A DNA stretch of 64,000 bases, from positions 1 through 64,000 of the forward strand of contig JACPWG010000054.1 in assembly GCA_016197205.1 (NCBI GenBank), read 5' to 3'. Positions 53,101 to 62,606 of this stretch are shown one piece after another. The position numbers and the translations under genes are program-made. Source of the stretch: Planctomycetota bacterium (GTDB taxonomy: Bacteria; Planctomycetota; MHYJ01; WSZJ01; JACPWG01). The notes below the pieces were generated by a model. That model searched no databases and had not been told where the DNA came from. It worked only from the letters and a program-made list of their open reading frames with translations. Within the stretch, counting starts at the first letter, position 1, and each line of letters begins with the position of its first letter.

Positions 53101-53305
53101 GGAAATCGGGCACGGTTCAAATCAGACGGCGTGCGGGTAACGCCACTCCGAGTCCGAACGCAGGGTCGGGCCTTGTGCCCGCCCTTTTGGCGACACCGCG
53201 CACTCCAGCGACTTGTGGTCGATCGCGGGCGCCCACCAGGGCCGCCCCTACGGTAGGCGGCCGACGCCAGGCCGTACCCCAGGTCTGAACCATGCCCGAA
53301 ATCGA
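53101..53305. repeat. Inverted-repeat element, family C, copy 2
   Basis: About 205 bp in the same orientation as 32916-33114, sharing CGGGCACGGTTCAAATC, CCTTGTGCCCGCCC, TTGGCGACACCGCGCACTCC and GAACCATGCCCG. Identity is high in the middle and lower near 53125-53160. Confidence 0.8.
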
Positions 53306-53342
53306 GAGGAGCGGCCCACGCCGCCTTCGCCGTCCCGCCCGC

Positions 53343-53370
53343 TTGCAATTCGGCACCCGGGTGCTATAAT
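53343..53370 (+). promoter_or_regulatory. Promoter of moxR operon
   Basis: TTGCAA (53343-53348) and TATAAT (53365-53370) with a 16-bp spacer. It rules out the upstream in-frame ATG at 53369, which falls in the -10 box. Confidence 0.7.
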
Positions 53371-53440
53371 GCGCCGGGTCGCTTCTTTCCCCCCGTTCCC
53401 CGCCCCAGCCTCCTCCTCTCGCGCACGAGGGAGCCCCCGC

Positions 53441-54499
53441 ATGGAGTCGAAGCCCGCGTCGCCGGTCGCCGCCACCCCCGCCGCCGCGCCCGTCTCGGAG
53501 AGGGACGTCGAAGCGGCGGTCCGACGTTTCCGCGAGTGCCTCGCCGCGCTGCGGGCCGAGATCGGCAAGGTCATCGTCGGCCACGCGGAAATCGTCGACC
53601 AGGTCCTCCTCGCCCTCGTCGCCGGCGGCCACGTGCTGCTCGAAGGCGTCCCCGGTCTCGGCAAGACGCTCCTCGTGAAAACGCTTTCCGAGTCGCTCGC
53701 GCTCCGCTTCGCGCGCGTCCAGTTCACGCCCGATCTCATGCCCGCCGACATCACCGGCACCACCATCGTCGCCGAGGACGCGGAGGGCGCGCGGACCTTC
53801 CAGTTCCAGCAGGGGCCCGTCTTCACCAACGTCCTCCTCGCGGATGAAATCAATCGCGCGACCCCGAAGACGCAGTCCGCCCTGCTGGAGGCCATGCAGG
53901 AGCGAAGCGTCACCGTCGCCGGCACGCGCTACGCCCTCGAGGATCCCTTCTTCGTGCTCGCCACGCAGAACCCGATCGAGATGGAGGGGACCTTTCCGCT
54001 TCCCGAGGCGCAGACCGACCGTTTTTTTTTCAAGGTCGAAGTGCAGCCGTCCAAACTCGACGACCTCGTCGAGATCCTGGACCGCACGACGCGGCGCGCG
54101 ACCGCGCAACCGCGCGCGGTCTTGACGGCGGAGGACGTGCGCTGGCTGCGTGACCTGTCGCGCGACGTCCCGATCGCCTCGCACGTGACCCGCTACGCGG
54201 CGCGTCTCGTCCTCGCCACGCACCCCGAAACCCCCGAGGCCGCGCCCGCGGCGCGCAAGTACGTGCGCTACGGCGCCAGCCCGCGCGGCGCGCAGGCCCT
54301 CGTACTCGGCGCGAAAATCCTCGCCCTCGACAAGGGCCGCTACAACGTCAGCTTCGAGGACGTCCGCGCCGTCGCCTTTCCCGCGCTCCGGCACCGCGTG
54401 ATCCTGAACTTCGAAGGGGAGGCTGAGGGCATCCGGCCCGACACCTTGCTCCAGAAAGTGCTCGCGGACGTCCCCGAAGTCGATCGCGCGAAAAAGTAG
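53441..54499 (+). CDS. moxR: MoxR family AAA+ ATPase
   Basis: A 352-residue AAA-3/MoxR ATPase, a chaperone-like family. Walker A is GVPGLGKT (69-76), Walker B is LLADEIN (Asp135, Glu136), and ATQNPIEMEGTFPLPEAQTD and the GASPRGAQAL lid are typical. MoxR proteins usually act with a von Willebrand (VWA) or DUF58 partner; none is beside it here, and instead a membrane protein and ABC transporter follow. The ATG at 53441 has GAGGGAG upstream and lies 70 bases after a good promoter. A 9-T run (54022-54030) codes for DRFFFKVE. Confidence 0.95.
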   Translation: MESKPASPVAATPAAAPVSERDVEAAVRRFRECLAALRAEIGKVIVGHAEIVDQVLLALVAGGHVLLEGVPGLGKTLLVKTLSESLALRFARVQFTPDLMPADITGTTIVAEDAEGARTFQFQQGPVFTNVLLADEINRATPKTQSALLEAMQERSVTVAGTRYALEDPFFVLATQNPIEMEGTFPLPEAQTDRFFFKVEVQPSKLDDLVEILDRTTRRATAQPRAVLTAEDVRWLRDLSRDVPIASHVTRYAARLVLATHPETPEAAPAARKYVRYGASPRGAQALVLGAKILALDKGRYNVSFEDVRAVAFPALRHRVILNFEGEAEGIRPDTLLQKVLADVPEVDRAKK

Positions 54500-54673
54500 C
54501 ACGGGAGTCCCGGCCTCACCGGTCCCCTCTCGGCGGAGACGCTCCCCGTTTTCGTGCTACCACAGCTCCTCTGCGCCTCTGCGTCTCCGCGGTTCGTGAA
54601 CCCGTCCGTAGGCCGCGCCGCCTGTCGATGGGAATACCCGATGTTCGACGGACCCCTGCTCGAACAGGCTCCA

Positions 54674-56704
54674 ATGCCCGATAACCTGCCCAGCCTCCCA
54701 GGAACACGACGGCTCCGGGGAGTGGCGTTGCTGCTCTCTCGCTTCCTCTTCCCGCTCGCAATCGGGCTGCTCCTTGCCCTCCCCCCCCTCCCCGCCCTCG
54801 CCCAGGACCCCGCCTCCGACCCCCAAGGCGTCTCCCTCTCCTTCGAGCCCTGCTTCGACGACCTCGGCGAGCCGGGGTGGATCCCGGTCGCCGTCTCCCT
54901 CTCCAACAAGGGGCGGACCGAGGTCTCCGGCCAGGTGCGCGTCGTCGGTCGCATCCTGGACTTCGACCTCGCCCATGCCTGGCGGGACGTGACGCTTCCG
55001 CCAGGCGCGAACCACCGGTACTTCATCTATATATATCTCCCGGACGTGACCGGCCCGGGAGCGGATCTCCGCGTCGACTTCTTCCGCAATGGCGCCCGTC
55101 GCGCGGAGGGAAGCTCGACCCGACCCATCCCCTTCGATGCGTGCTCGAATGTCGTGGTCGTGGGGCCGAATCCGGCGCTGCTCAACGTCTTCAACAGCAA
55201 CAACCCGACCAGCGATCCGACCGGGGACGGCGCGACCCCCGTCCGCATGCGGGTGGTCGGGGCCCGCGCGGCCTCCCTCCCCGACCGCTGGATCGGGTAC
55301 GAGCGGCTCGAGGTCCTCGTCCTCAACGATGCCCCGTCCACGGGACTGTCCGAAGAGCAGCAGGCCGCGATCCTGGATTGGGTCCGGTCGGGCGGGACCG
55401 TGCTCGTCTCGCCCGGGCCCGACCCGCTGCGCTTCTCCGAGCCGCTCTACCGGACGCTGCTGGGTGGCCTGCCGGTCGTCACCGAGACCGTCAACTCCCT
55501 GCCCGACCTCGAAGCCCTCGGTCGCGTGCCGTTCGAAGTCCGCAGCCCGTTCGTCGTCCATCGCCCCCAGGGCGGCGCGCCGCTCCGGGAGGGCGTCAAG
55601 CCCGGAACCGTGACGGCGATTCCGTGCGGGTTCGGCACGGTCGTCTTCGCCTGCTTCGACCTGAGCCGCCCGCCTTTCGCCGGCTGGTCCGGCAGCCAGG
55701 CCCTTTGGCGCGCGCTCCTCAAGCCTCTCCTGGGTCGCAATCCCCACAAGGAACCCCATCAGCCGCCCAACACCTTCGGCTGGCTGGCCCGCTCCCCGGA
55801 TGCCCGCATCTCCGTTCTCGGGAAGGGGCTGTCCCGTCTCCCCTCGATGCTTCTCCTCGTGCTCGTCATCGTCTTGTACCTGGCCGCCATCGGACCCGTG
55901 AACTACCTCCTCCTTCGCCGGTACAACCTCCATCTCTATACCGTCGTGACCATCCCGGCGATCGCGATCGTCTTCGTGTTCCTGATCGTCGGGCTCGGGT
56001 ACGTGACGAACGGCGCGAGCACCGTCTTCCAGCGGGGCGCGATCGTTTCCGTCCGGTCCGGAGAGCCGTTCGCCCATGACGCGTCGTCCCTTTGCCTCTT
56101 CTCCTCCGCGCCGCGTACGTACGACCTCTCCTACGACGAGCTCTCCAATCCGCACCCGCTCTTCGAGTCCGCCGAGTCGGCGACCGCTGCGGGCGTGCGC
56201 CTGGAAGAGACCGGGTCCTTCGCCTTGCGCAGCTTCCCGCTCAAGCTGTGGGAGGAAGGCTACTTCGTCTCGCAAGCGCTGCGGCCGCTACCCACGCCGA
56301 TCCAGCTCGCGCCCGCCTCGGGGGGGGGCTGGACGGTGACGAACGGCCCGGACGCTCCGCTTCTCGGCGGCGGGTTCGTGGACACGGCGACCTGGCAGGT
56401 CGTGGCCACGGTGGGCGCGGTGGCGGCGGGCGCGTCCGCGACGGGTTCGCCCGTCCCCGTGGTCGCCGCGTCGCCGGACACGCTCTTCCCCGCCCTCGAC
56501 CTGCCTTCCGACCGGTTCCGTTGTGCGTTCATCGCCCATGCGCTGGACGGGGCGCGAAGGCAGTCGACGCAGTCCGGGCCCGGCGCGCGGCCGATCCTAT
56601 TCGTTGGGCTGCTCGCGCGGGAGCCGGCGCGGCCCACGGTGAATGCCGGCTGGACCCGCGAGGGGGAGCAGGCCGCCGTCCTGCTCGTTTGGGGCCCGCC
56701 ATGA
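54674..56704 (+). CDS. Exported membrane protein with GATase1-like domain
   Basis: A 676-residue protein of unknown function. After a signal-like segment (LLSRFLFPLAIGLLLALPPL), residues 30-400 form a large extracytoplasmic region. One part, LSEEQQAAILDWVRSGGTVL, looks like the end of a class I glutamine-amidotransferase-like fold. Two membrane helices follow (MLLLVLVIVLYLAAIGPVNY, VTIPAIAIVFVFLIVGLGYV), then a second soluble region. Similar proteins occur beside ABC-2 exporters in planctomycetes and recall auxiliary components of gliding-type transporters. The stop overlaps the ATG of the next gene (ATGA). The start is uncertain; 54641 is an alternative, because residues further up come from a repeat. 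Confidence 0.78.
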   Translation: MPDNLPSLPGTRRLRGVALLLSRFLFPLAIGLLLALPPLPALAQDPASDPQGVSLSFEPCFDDLGEPGWIPVAVSLSNKGRTEVSGQVRVVGRILDFDLAHAWRDVTLPPGANHRYFIYIYLPDVTGPGADLRVDFFRNGARRAEGSSTRPIPFDACSNVVVVGPNPALLNVFNSNNPTSDPTGDGATPVRMRVVGARAASLPDRWIGYERLEVLVLNDAPSTGLSEEQQAAILDWVRSGGTVLVSPGPDPLRFSEPLYRTLLGGLPVVTETVNSLPDLEALGRVPFEVRSPFVVHRPQGGAPLREGVKPGTVTAIPCGFGTVVFACFDLSRPPFAGWSGSQALWRALLKPLLGRNPHKEPHQPPNTFGWLARSPDARISVLGKGLSRLPSMLLLVLVIVLYLAAIGPVNYLLLRRYNLHLYTVVTIPAIAIVFVFLIVGLGYVTNGASTVFQRGAIVSVRSGEPFAHDASSLCLFSSAPRTYDLSYDELSNPHPLFESAESATAAGVRLEETGSFALRSFPLKLWEEGYFVSQALRPLPTPIQLAPASGGGWTVTNGPDAPLLGGGFVDTATWQVVATVGAVAAGASATGSPVPVVAASPDTLFPALDLPSDRFRCAFIAHALDGARRQSTQSGPGARPILFVGLLAREPARPTVNAGWTREGEQAAVLLVWGPP

Positions 56705-57624
56705 TCGAGCTGGAGGGTCTGAGCAAGAGCTTCGAGGGCTTCACCGCGCTCGCCGACGTCTCCTTCACGGTGGAGAAGGGGGACATCTTCGGCTTCATCG
56801 GGCCCAACGGAGCGGGCAAGACGACCACGATCCGCATTCTCTCGACCCTGCTCGACCCGACGCGGGGGTCGGCCCGGGTCGACGGGCACTGCGTGGTGAA
56901 CGAGTGGGAGCGCGTCCGGCGCGCGATCGGGTACATGCCCGACTACTACGGCGTGTACGACGGCGTCTCCGTCTGGGAGTACCTGGACTTCTTCGCGGCC
57001 TGCTACGGCATTCCGAGGGCCGGCCGCCGTCGCGTGGTGGACGGCGTCATGGAACTGACGGACCTCACCGGCCTGAAGCACCGGCTGGTCGCCGAGCTGT
57101 CGAAGGGCATGAAGCAGCGGCTCTGCCTGGCGAAGACCCTGGTGCACGACCCGAAGGTCTTGATTCTCGACGAGCCCGCCTCCGGGCTGGATCCACGGGC
57201 GCGCATCGAGTTTCGCGTGCTCCTCAAGGAACTGCGGGAGATGGGGAAAACGATCTTCATCTCCTCCCACATCCTGACCGAGCTGTCGGACGTGTGTACC
57301 AAGGTGGCGATCCTGGAGCGGGGCCGGCTCGTGGCGTCGGGCTCGATCGACGAGATCGTGAAGCGGATCAGTCCCCACCGGTCCGTGACCGTGCGCGTCC
57401 TCTCCGGGGAGGCCAAGGCGGTCGAGCTGGTGCGGTCCTTCCCCTTCGTCGTCGCCGTGGAATTGCGCGGCAAGGAGCTGTGCTTGAAGTGCCAGGGGGA
57501 GGCGGACATCCCGGCCGTGGTGCGGAGGCTTACGGAGAACGACGTGCCGATCCTTGGCGTGAAAGAGGAGCAGATGGACCTGGAAGACATCTTCATGAAG
57601 ATCACGAGAGGCGAGGTCGCGTAG
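56701..57624 (+). CDS. ABC transporter ATP-binding protein
   Basis: A 307-residue ABC ATPase of the ABC-2 exporter type. Walker A is GPNGAGKT (34-41), signature LSKGMKQ (133-139), Walker B LILDEP (154-159) and the switch SSHILTEL. An extra C-terminal domain (VTVRVLSGEAKAVELVRSF to EEQMDLEDIF) is as in GldA and other exporters. It starts in the stop codon of the preceding gene and drives the two permeases that follow. Substrate unknown. Confidence 0.94.
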   Translation: MIELEGLSKSFEGFTALADVSFTVEKGDIFGFIGPNGAGKTTTIRILSTLLDPTRGSARVDGHCVVNEWERVRRAIGYMPDYYGVYDGVSVWEYLDFFAACYGIPRAGRRRVVDGVMELTDLTGLKHRLVAELSKGMKQRLCLAKTLVHDPKVLILDEPASGLDPRARIEFRVLLKELREMGKTIFISSHILTELSDVCTKVAILERGRLVASGSIDEIVKRISPHRSVTVRVLSGEAKAVELVRSFPFVVAVELRGKELCLKCQGEADIPAVVRRLTENDVPILGVKEEQMDLEDIFMKITRGEVA

Positions 57625-57923
57625 CGGAGTGTTGGATCGCCGGGGAAGCGAGGCGAGGAGCCCGGGGTGGACGCCGGCGGGTAGGGGTCTCGATTTCAAA
57701 ATTCAAATTTCAAAGGGCAAATTTCAAATTTCAGCTTCGCTTGGTTTGCGAGCCCAATTTGAAATTTGACCTTTTGCAATTTGCAATTTGAAATCGTTTT
57801 TTGCCCGGCGCCCGCGCATGGCAACGACCCCCACGAAGGGGGCTCCCGCCGCGCGCTGCCTGCCGCCTTCTGCCGTCCGCCGTCCCCTCGTCTCTCGCCC
57901 GTCCGTCCTTCGGTTGCTCTCCG
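57625..57923. repeat. AT-rich word repeat
   Basis: From 57690 to about 57795 the sequence is made of AAATTTCAAA and TTTGCAATTTGAAAT-type words, a family also found at 21384-21420, 22400-22441 and 62436-62477. No gene is seen. Confidence 0.6.
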
Positions 57924-59615
57924 ATGCCCGACACCGCTCTCGCCTATCGCCGTCCGTCGCCTCTCGCGCGGGCGTTCGACCTGGTCTTCAACCCGATCCT
58001 CGTCAAAGAGCTGCGGGCCACGTTTCGCGGGCTGCGCTTCTTCTACACGCACCTGGTCGTGAACTCCCTGACCGCGCTGATCTTTCTTTCCGTGCTCTAC
58101 TTCGCGCTCCGGGAGGAGCGGAAGCAGGCGAGCGAGGTCGGGTCGGAAATTTTCAGCGCGTTCCTGCTGTGCGAGGTCCTCGTGACCTTCCTCGTGTTTC
58201 CCGCGTTCGGCTGCACGTCGATCGTTTCGGAGCGGCAGCAGAAGAGCATCGACCTCCTTCTCACGACCACGCTCCGCCCCTGGCAGATCGTCTGGGGAAA
58301 GTTCAGCGCGGCGATGAGCTACGGGGTGGTCTTTCTTTTTTCCACGCTTCCCCTCGTGTCCCTCTGCTTCTTGTTCGGGGGCGTGGCGGTCCAGGACCTC
58401 GTGGTCGCCTGCGTCGGCATCCTCGCGCTCGCGGTGCTGGTCAACATCTTCGCGATCTACGTCTCCGCGGTCTCCCAGAATGCCCAGCGGGCCGTCAGCG
58501 GCGGGTACGCCTTCCTCCTTCTCCTGGGCCTCGTCTCCCTCCTGGCCTTCCTCCCGCTTCTCCTGTGGCGCGGGCCCGGGTCGTTCAGCTCGGTTGCGCT
58601 CGCGCTGCAGTCGCTCGATCCGGAAAATGGGTTCTTGCTCGCCGGCGGGCTCGCGTATCTGAATGCCTCCTGGTTCTGGCTTTTTTTTCTGCTGGCGACC
58701 AACCGCCTCCAGCCCACGACGGGCAACCGCTCGACGGGCCTCCGCATCTTCGCCCTCCTGTTCCTCGGCCTCGGCCTCGCCCTCTCGCTGGGCTTCCTGG
58801 TGCACAACTGGGCTTCGTTCGGGGGGGACGAGCGTTTCAACGCCACGGTCGCCCTCGCGGCGGTGGCGTCGCTCCTCTTGCTCGGCACCAGCCTCTTCTC
58901 GTGCGAGGATCGGGCCGCCTCCCCGCGCCTGCGGCGCTTCCTGGAGCGGGTCCCGTGGCCCCTCGCGTGGATCCGGCTCTTTCTCCCCGGCGCGGTGAGC
59001 GGCGCGCTCTTTTCGCTCCTCTTGACCGTGGGCGTGTACGCGGGGCTCGTCTTCGGCATGGGCTCGTGGTGTCCCGCGGAGGCGCGGCTGGCCGGCTCCG
59101 TCGGAGAGAGGGCCCGTCTCGCCGCCCTCGCGGACTGGGGGCCTCCGCTGGTCGTCTTCGTGCTCTTTGCGAACAGCCTCGGACTCTGCCTCGCCTCGGC
59201 GCTGCGGAGGGAGTGGCTGCGTCGCGCGCTGCTCTGCGGGCTGCTGTTTCTGCTCGCCCTCGTGCCGGTCGTTCTCTATGTTACGGAGGCGAACGACACC
59301 CACGCCGCGGCTGCGGCACAGTCGCCGGCCACAGGGGAAGGCGATCCGCCGGCCGGGGCCGGCAACCTGTTTGTGGCCAGTCCGGTCCTCGTGTTCGCCT
59401 CCACCTGGAAAGGTGCGTGGTCCGGCGCGGACGGCGGTGACGGGAACGCCGGGAGGGTCCCCATCCGGACCACCTGGCCCTTTCCCGCACGCATTGTCGA
59501 CCTCTTCGGGCTCTCGTACGCGTCCGTGAGCGCCCTCCTCCTCGTGGTCGCCATCCTGCTCGGTCGCCGGCGCATCGAGGACGCGCCCGCGCCCGCGCCT
59601 GAGCGAGGGGCGTGA
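57924..59615 (+). CDS. ABC-2 type permease, first subunit
   Basis: A 563-residue membrane protein with about twelve helices. The N-terminal region LVFNPILVKELRATFRGLRF and VSERQQKSIDLLLTTTLRPW match ABC-2/Gld-type permeases with the KEL and ER-LL-TT themes. An extracytoplasmic loop lies between later helices (about 475-535). It is separated from the ATPase gene by a 299-bp repeat-bearing gap but keeps its direction. The start at 57924 is chosen because upstream residues are repetitive. Confidence 0.85.
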   Translation: MPDTALAYRRPSPLARAFDLVFNPILVKELRATFRGLRFFYTHLVVNSLTALIFLSVLYFALREERKQASEVGSEIFSAFLLCEVLVTFLVFPAFGCTSIVSERQQKSIDLLLTTTLRPWQIVWGKFSAAMSYGVVFLFSTLPLVSLCFLFGGVAVQDLVVACVGILALAVLVNIFAIYVSAVSQNAQRAVSGGYAFLLLLGLVSLLAFLPLLLWRGPGSFSSVALALQSLDPENGFLLAGGLAYLNASWFWLFFLLATNRLQPTTGNRSTGLRIFALLFLGLGLALSLGFLVHNWASFGGDERFNATVALAAVASLLLLGTSLFSCEDRAASPRLRRFLERVPWPLAWIRLFLPGAVSGALFSLLLTVGVYAGLVFGMGSWCPAEARLAGSVGERARLAALADWGPPLVVFVLFANSLGLCLASALRREWLRRALLCGLLFLLALVPVVLYVTEANDTHAAAAAQSPATGEGDPPAGAGNLFVASPVLVFASTWKGAWSGADGGDGNAGRVPIRTTWPFPARIVDLFGLSYASVSALLLVVAILLGRRRIEDAPAPAPERGA

Positions 59616-59616
59616 C

Positions 59617-61185
59617 GTGGCGGCGGCAAGATCGCTCGGTGGGATCCTGTGGAGCCCGATCGTCACCAACGAACTGAGATCGCGCTTCCGGCAGCGGAGC
59701 TTCGTGATCGTCCTCTTCGCCGCGGTCCTGCTCTTCGCGGCCGTGTTGGTGGGCGCGCTCGCCCTGACCGTCGGGACCCTGCCGGTCGGCACGCCCTCGC
59801 CGCTGCGGGCCAGTGAGATCGGCGAACGGATCTTTCTCGGGTTCGTGAGCTTCCTGACGTGCGTGATCTTCGTCGTGTTCCCGTCGTTCACGTGTACGGC
59901 GCTGGTTTCCGAACGCGAACGCCAGACGCTGGACAGCCTGCTGGTGACCGGGATCAGCCCGTTCGAGCTGGTCTGGGGGAAGTTCCTGGCGTGCATGCTC
60001 TATGCCGTGCTCTACGTGTTCGCGCTCAGCCCGCTCGCCGCGGTGGGCATGCTGTACGGCGGGACCGACCTTGGTTTGATCCTCTCCGGGATCGTCGCCC
60101 TCCTCCTCCTCGCGGGCCTGGTGTCGATCTTCGGCCTCTGGATTTCCGCGCTGTCCCGGACCGCGCGGGGGGCGGTCCTCATCACCTACGGGCCTATTTT
60201 CCTGGTCGGCCTCAATTGCCTCTGTCCGTGCAACTGCCTGGGCCTCGGAGGGGCCTTCCTGGCGGTCGGCCGAAACGTCGGGTCGCCGCTCGGCTTCCTC
60301 GTCGTGGGGCTCTCGCGGCTCCGGATCTGGACGGCATCGATGGCCGGGATCGAGGAGTTCCTGTTCGCGGTCGTGGCGCCGCTCCTGGCGTTCGGCTCGG
60401 TATTTTGTTTTCTATTCCTGCTGAGCGCGAACGAGCTGGCCCCGACGTGGGCGAACCGCGCGACGCCGCTCCGCGTGTGCTTCGGGGTCGTCCTCTCGCT
60501 GGGGACGGCGGTCGGCCTGGCCGCGGTCTTTCACGGCCTTCCCGGGCTGGATCCGGCCGGCCGCGCGCAGCTCGTGTCCGGCTTCTGGACGGGGCTGCTC
60601 GCGCTCTCGTCGGTCGCGCTTCCCCTCGCCTCCCAGGAGATCCGGGTGCGCGAATCGGTGGCCGCGCGCCTCGCAAGCCGGCGCGGGGGCGCGCGGGCGC
60701 TCGCTCTCCTCTATCCGGGGCACCGGACGGGCGCGCTGTTCCTGCTGGTGACGCTCTGCGCCGCCTCGGGCGTGTCGATCGTGACGCTGGCGCTCGGGCT
60801 TCCGGAGGACCCGGTTTCCCCGTGGCTCCGCGGGGGCGCGTCCGCGTCCGCCCTGCTCGGCCTCGTGGCCTTCGCGGGGGGGATCGGGGCCCTGCTGGCG
60901 CGCCGGCGGGTCCTCCCGCGAGGGAGGGCGTGGCTGGTGTTCGCGCTCGCCGCGGCCCTGGTGCTGGTCCCTCTGGGGCTGGGCTCGCTCTCCGATTTCG
61001 GCGAAGGCGCCAGGGCGTGGGCGGCGTGGACGAACCCCGTCGATGCGGTGGCGGCTGCCTGGTCCGAGCGGAGTGCGGAGGCCGCGGCCGCGCCCGCGCT
61101 CGCGTTCGGGTGGGCGTTGGGGCTGGTCGGCGCGTTCCTCCTCGCGCTCTCGGGCCCGGGTGAATTGGAGCGGCGCGCCCCATGA
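59617..61185 (+). CDS. ABC-2 type permease, second subunit
   Basis: A 522-residue membrane protein with about twelve helices, paralogous in layout to the preceding gene: SPIVTNELRSRFRQRSF at the N terminus and VSERERQTLDSLLVTGISPF after the first helices. It starts at GTG 59617, two bases after the first permease, and its stop overlaps the ATG of the gspE-like gene (ATGA), so it is translationally coupled on both sides. It probably forms a heterodimeric exporter with the ATPase. Confidence 0.87.
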   Translation: MAAARSLGGILWSPIVTNELRSRFRQRSFVIVLFAAVLLFAAVLVGALALTVGTLPVGTPSPLRASEIGERIFLGFVSFLTCVIFVVFPSFTCTALVSERERQTLDSLLVTGISPFELVWGKFLACMLYAVLYVFALSPLAAVGMLYGGTDLGLILSGIVALLLLAGLVSIFGLWISALSRTARGAVLITYGPIFLVGLNCLCPCNCLGLGGAFLAVGRNVGSPLGFLVVGLSRLRIWTASMAGIEEFLFAVVAPLLAFGSVFCFLFLLSANELAPTWANRATPLRVCFGVVLSLGTAVGLAAVFHGLPGLDPAGRAQLVSGFWTGLLALSSVALPLASQEIRVRESVAARLASRRGGARALALLYPGHRTGALFLLVTLCAASGVSIVTLALGLPEDPVSPWLRGGASASALLGLVAFAGGIGALLARRRVLPRGRAWLVFALAAALVLVPLGLGSLSDFGEGARAWAAWTNPVDAVAAAWSERSAEAAAAPALAFGWALGLVGAFLLALSGPGELERRAP

Positions 61186-62417
61186 GCGTGCAGGAAACCC
61201 ATGCGTCGCACGGTGGCACTGAAAGCCGGCCGGCCGCGTCCGAGGAGCGGGAGGCGGGGCGTGCCGCCGCGCTCTTCGAAGCGCGACTCCGCGACGTCGC
61301 CCGCGCCGGGGAGGCCGCCGTGCCGGCGATCGTGGCCGGCGTGCTCGAAGAAGCTGTCCGGCGCGGGGCGAGCGACGTACACTGGGAGCCGTTGAAGGAC
61401 GAGGTGGAGGTCCGGCTCCGGGTCGATGGCGTGCTGACCCCGGCGGCGCGGCTCGACGGCCGCCTCCGCGAAAATCTCGTCGCGCGGCTGAAGGTGCTCG
61501 CCGACCTCCTGACCTACCGGTGCGACCTGCCGCAGGAGGGCCGGATCCGGAGCGAAGGCACGGAGGCGGGCCGCGACCTCCGGCTCTCGACGTTCCCGAC
61601 CGTTTTCGGCGAGAAGGCCGTGGTGCGGATCTTCGACGCCTCGCGCGCGGCCCTGCCGCTCGACGAACTGGGCCTGCCCGCGCCGGTGCTGGCGCTCCTG
61701 GGGCGCGCGGTCCTGGAGCGGTCCCAGGGCATGGTCCTCCTGACCGGCCCGAGCGGAAGCGGGAAGACCACGACGCTCTACGCCTGCCTTCGCATGCTCG
61801 CGGCCCGGTGGAAGGGGATGAAGAGCCTGGTGACGTTGGAAGATCCGGTGGAGCTGCACGTCCCGGGCGTGACGCAGACGCTGATCCGTCCGGCGGCCGG
61901 GCTGAGCTTCGCCGCGGCGCTGCGCTCCGTCCTTCGGCAGGACCCGGAAGTGCTCCTGGTGGGCGAGATCCGCGACCCGGAGACCGCGCGCATCGCCACC
62001 GAGGCCTCGCTCACGGGGCACCTCGTGCTTTCGACGGTACACAGCGGGACGGCGATCGGCGTCTTCGCCCGCCTGCTGGAGATGGGCGTGGAGCCCTATC
62101 TCGTGTGCTCGTCCGTGAGCGCCGTGGCCGCCCAGCGCCTGGTGCGCGTCCTGTGTCCGTCGTGTGCGCCCGGCCGGGCCACAGGCTGCGCCGCCTGTTT
62201 CGGCAGCGGCTTTCGCGGGCGCCGGGTCCTGGCCGAGGCCGTGGACGTGGACGACGGCCTGCGCGCCGCCATCCTGCGGAAGGCCCCGCTCAGGGAGCTC
62301 GCGGCCGCGGCGGGCCGCAGGACGCCGACGCTCGCCGAGGCCGCGCGCGAAGCGGTCGCCGCGGGCGTGACGACGGTCGAAGAAGTGAGAAGGGTGTTGG
62401 GGGAAGGGGCCCCATGA
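61182..62417 (+). CDS. GspE/PilB-type secretion ATPase, short form
   Basis: A 411-residue ATPase of the type II secretion/type IV pilus family. After a short N-terminus, RGASDVHWEPLKDEVEVRLR starts the usual domain; Walker A is GPSGSGKTTT (about 189-198), then EDPVELHVPGVTQTLI and Walker B VLLVGEIRDPE (about 258), His box TGHLVLSTVHSG, and a C-terminal zinc site (CPSC and CAAC at about 325-340). It lacks the larger N-terminal GspE domain and is about 100 residues shorter than usual. It is coupled to the ABC permease upstream. Confidence 0.94.
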   Translation: MSVQETHASHGGTESRPAASEEREAGRAAALFEARLRDVARAGEAAVPAIVAGVLEEAVRRGASDVHWEPLKDEVEVRLRVDGVLTPAARLDGRLRENLVARLKVLADLLTYRCDLPQEGRIRSEGTEAGRDLRLSTFPTVFGEKAVVRIFDASRAALPLDELGLPAPVLALLGRAVLERSQGMVLLTGPSGSGKTTTLYACLRMLAARWKGMKSLVTLEDPVELHVPGVTQTLIRPAAGLSFAAALRSVLRQDPEVLLVGEIRDPETARIATEASLTGHLVLSTVHSGTAIGVFARLLEMGVEPYLVCSSVSAVAAQRLVRVLCPSCAPGRATGCAACFGSGFRGRRVLAEAVDVDDGLRAAILRKAPLRELAAAAGRRTPTLAEAAREAVAAGVTTVEEVRRVLGEGAP

Positions 62418-62477
62418 TTCGAGTGGACGGGAATGTGAAATTTGAAATTTGACCTTTTGCAATTTGGAATTTGAAAT

Positions 62478-62606
62478 GGGTGTGGCTACTTTTCGTAGGC
62501 CCCCTGAAGGGGGTACTACAAGCAATGGGTGCTGCTCTCGGAACCTACTGTTCGTAGTACCGCCTTCAGGCGGTCTGGACGCTGTCGTCGAAAAGTAGCC
62601 ACACCC
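62478..62606. mobile_element. Miniature inverted-repeat element with 9-bp target duplication
   Basis: 129 bp with perfect terminal inverted repeats GGGTGTGGCTACTTTTCG and its complement, flanked on both sides by ATTTGAAAT (62469-62477 and 62607-62615). It inserted into an AT-rich word repeat. The interior contains two smaller hairpins (CCCCCTGAAGGGGG, CCGCCTTCAGGCGG). No coding capacity. Confidence 0.9.
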
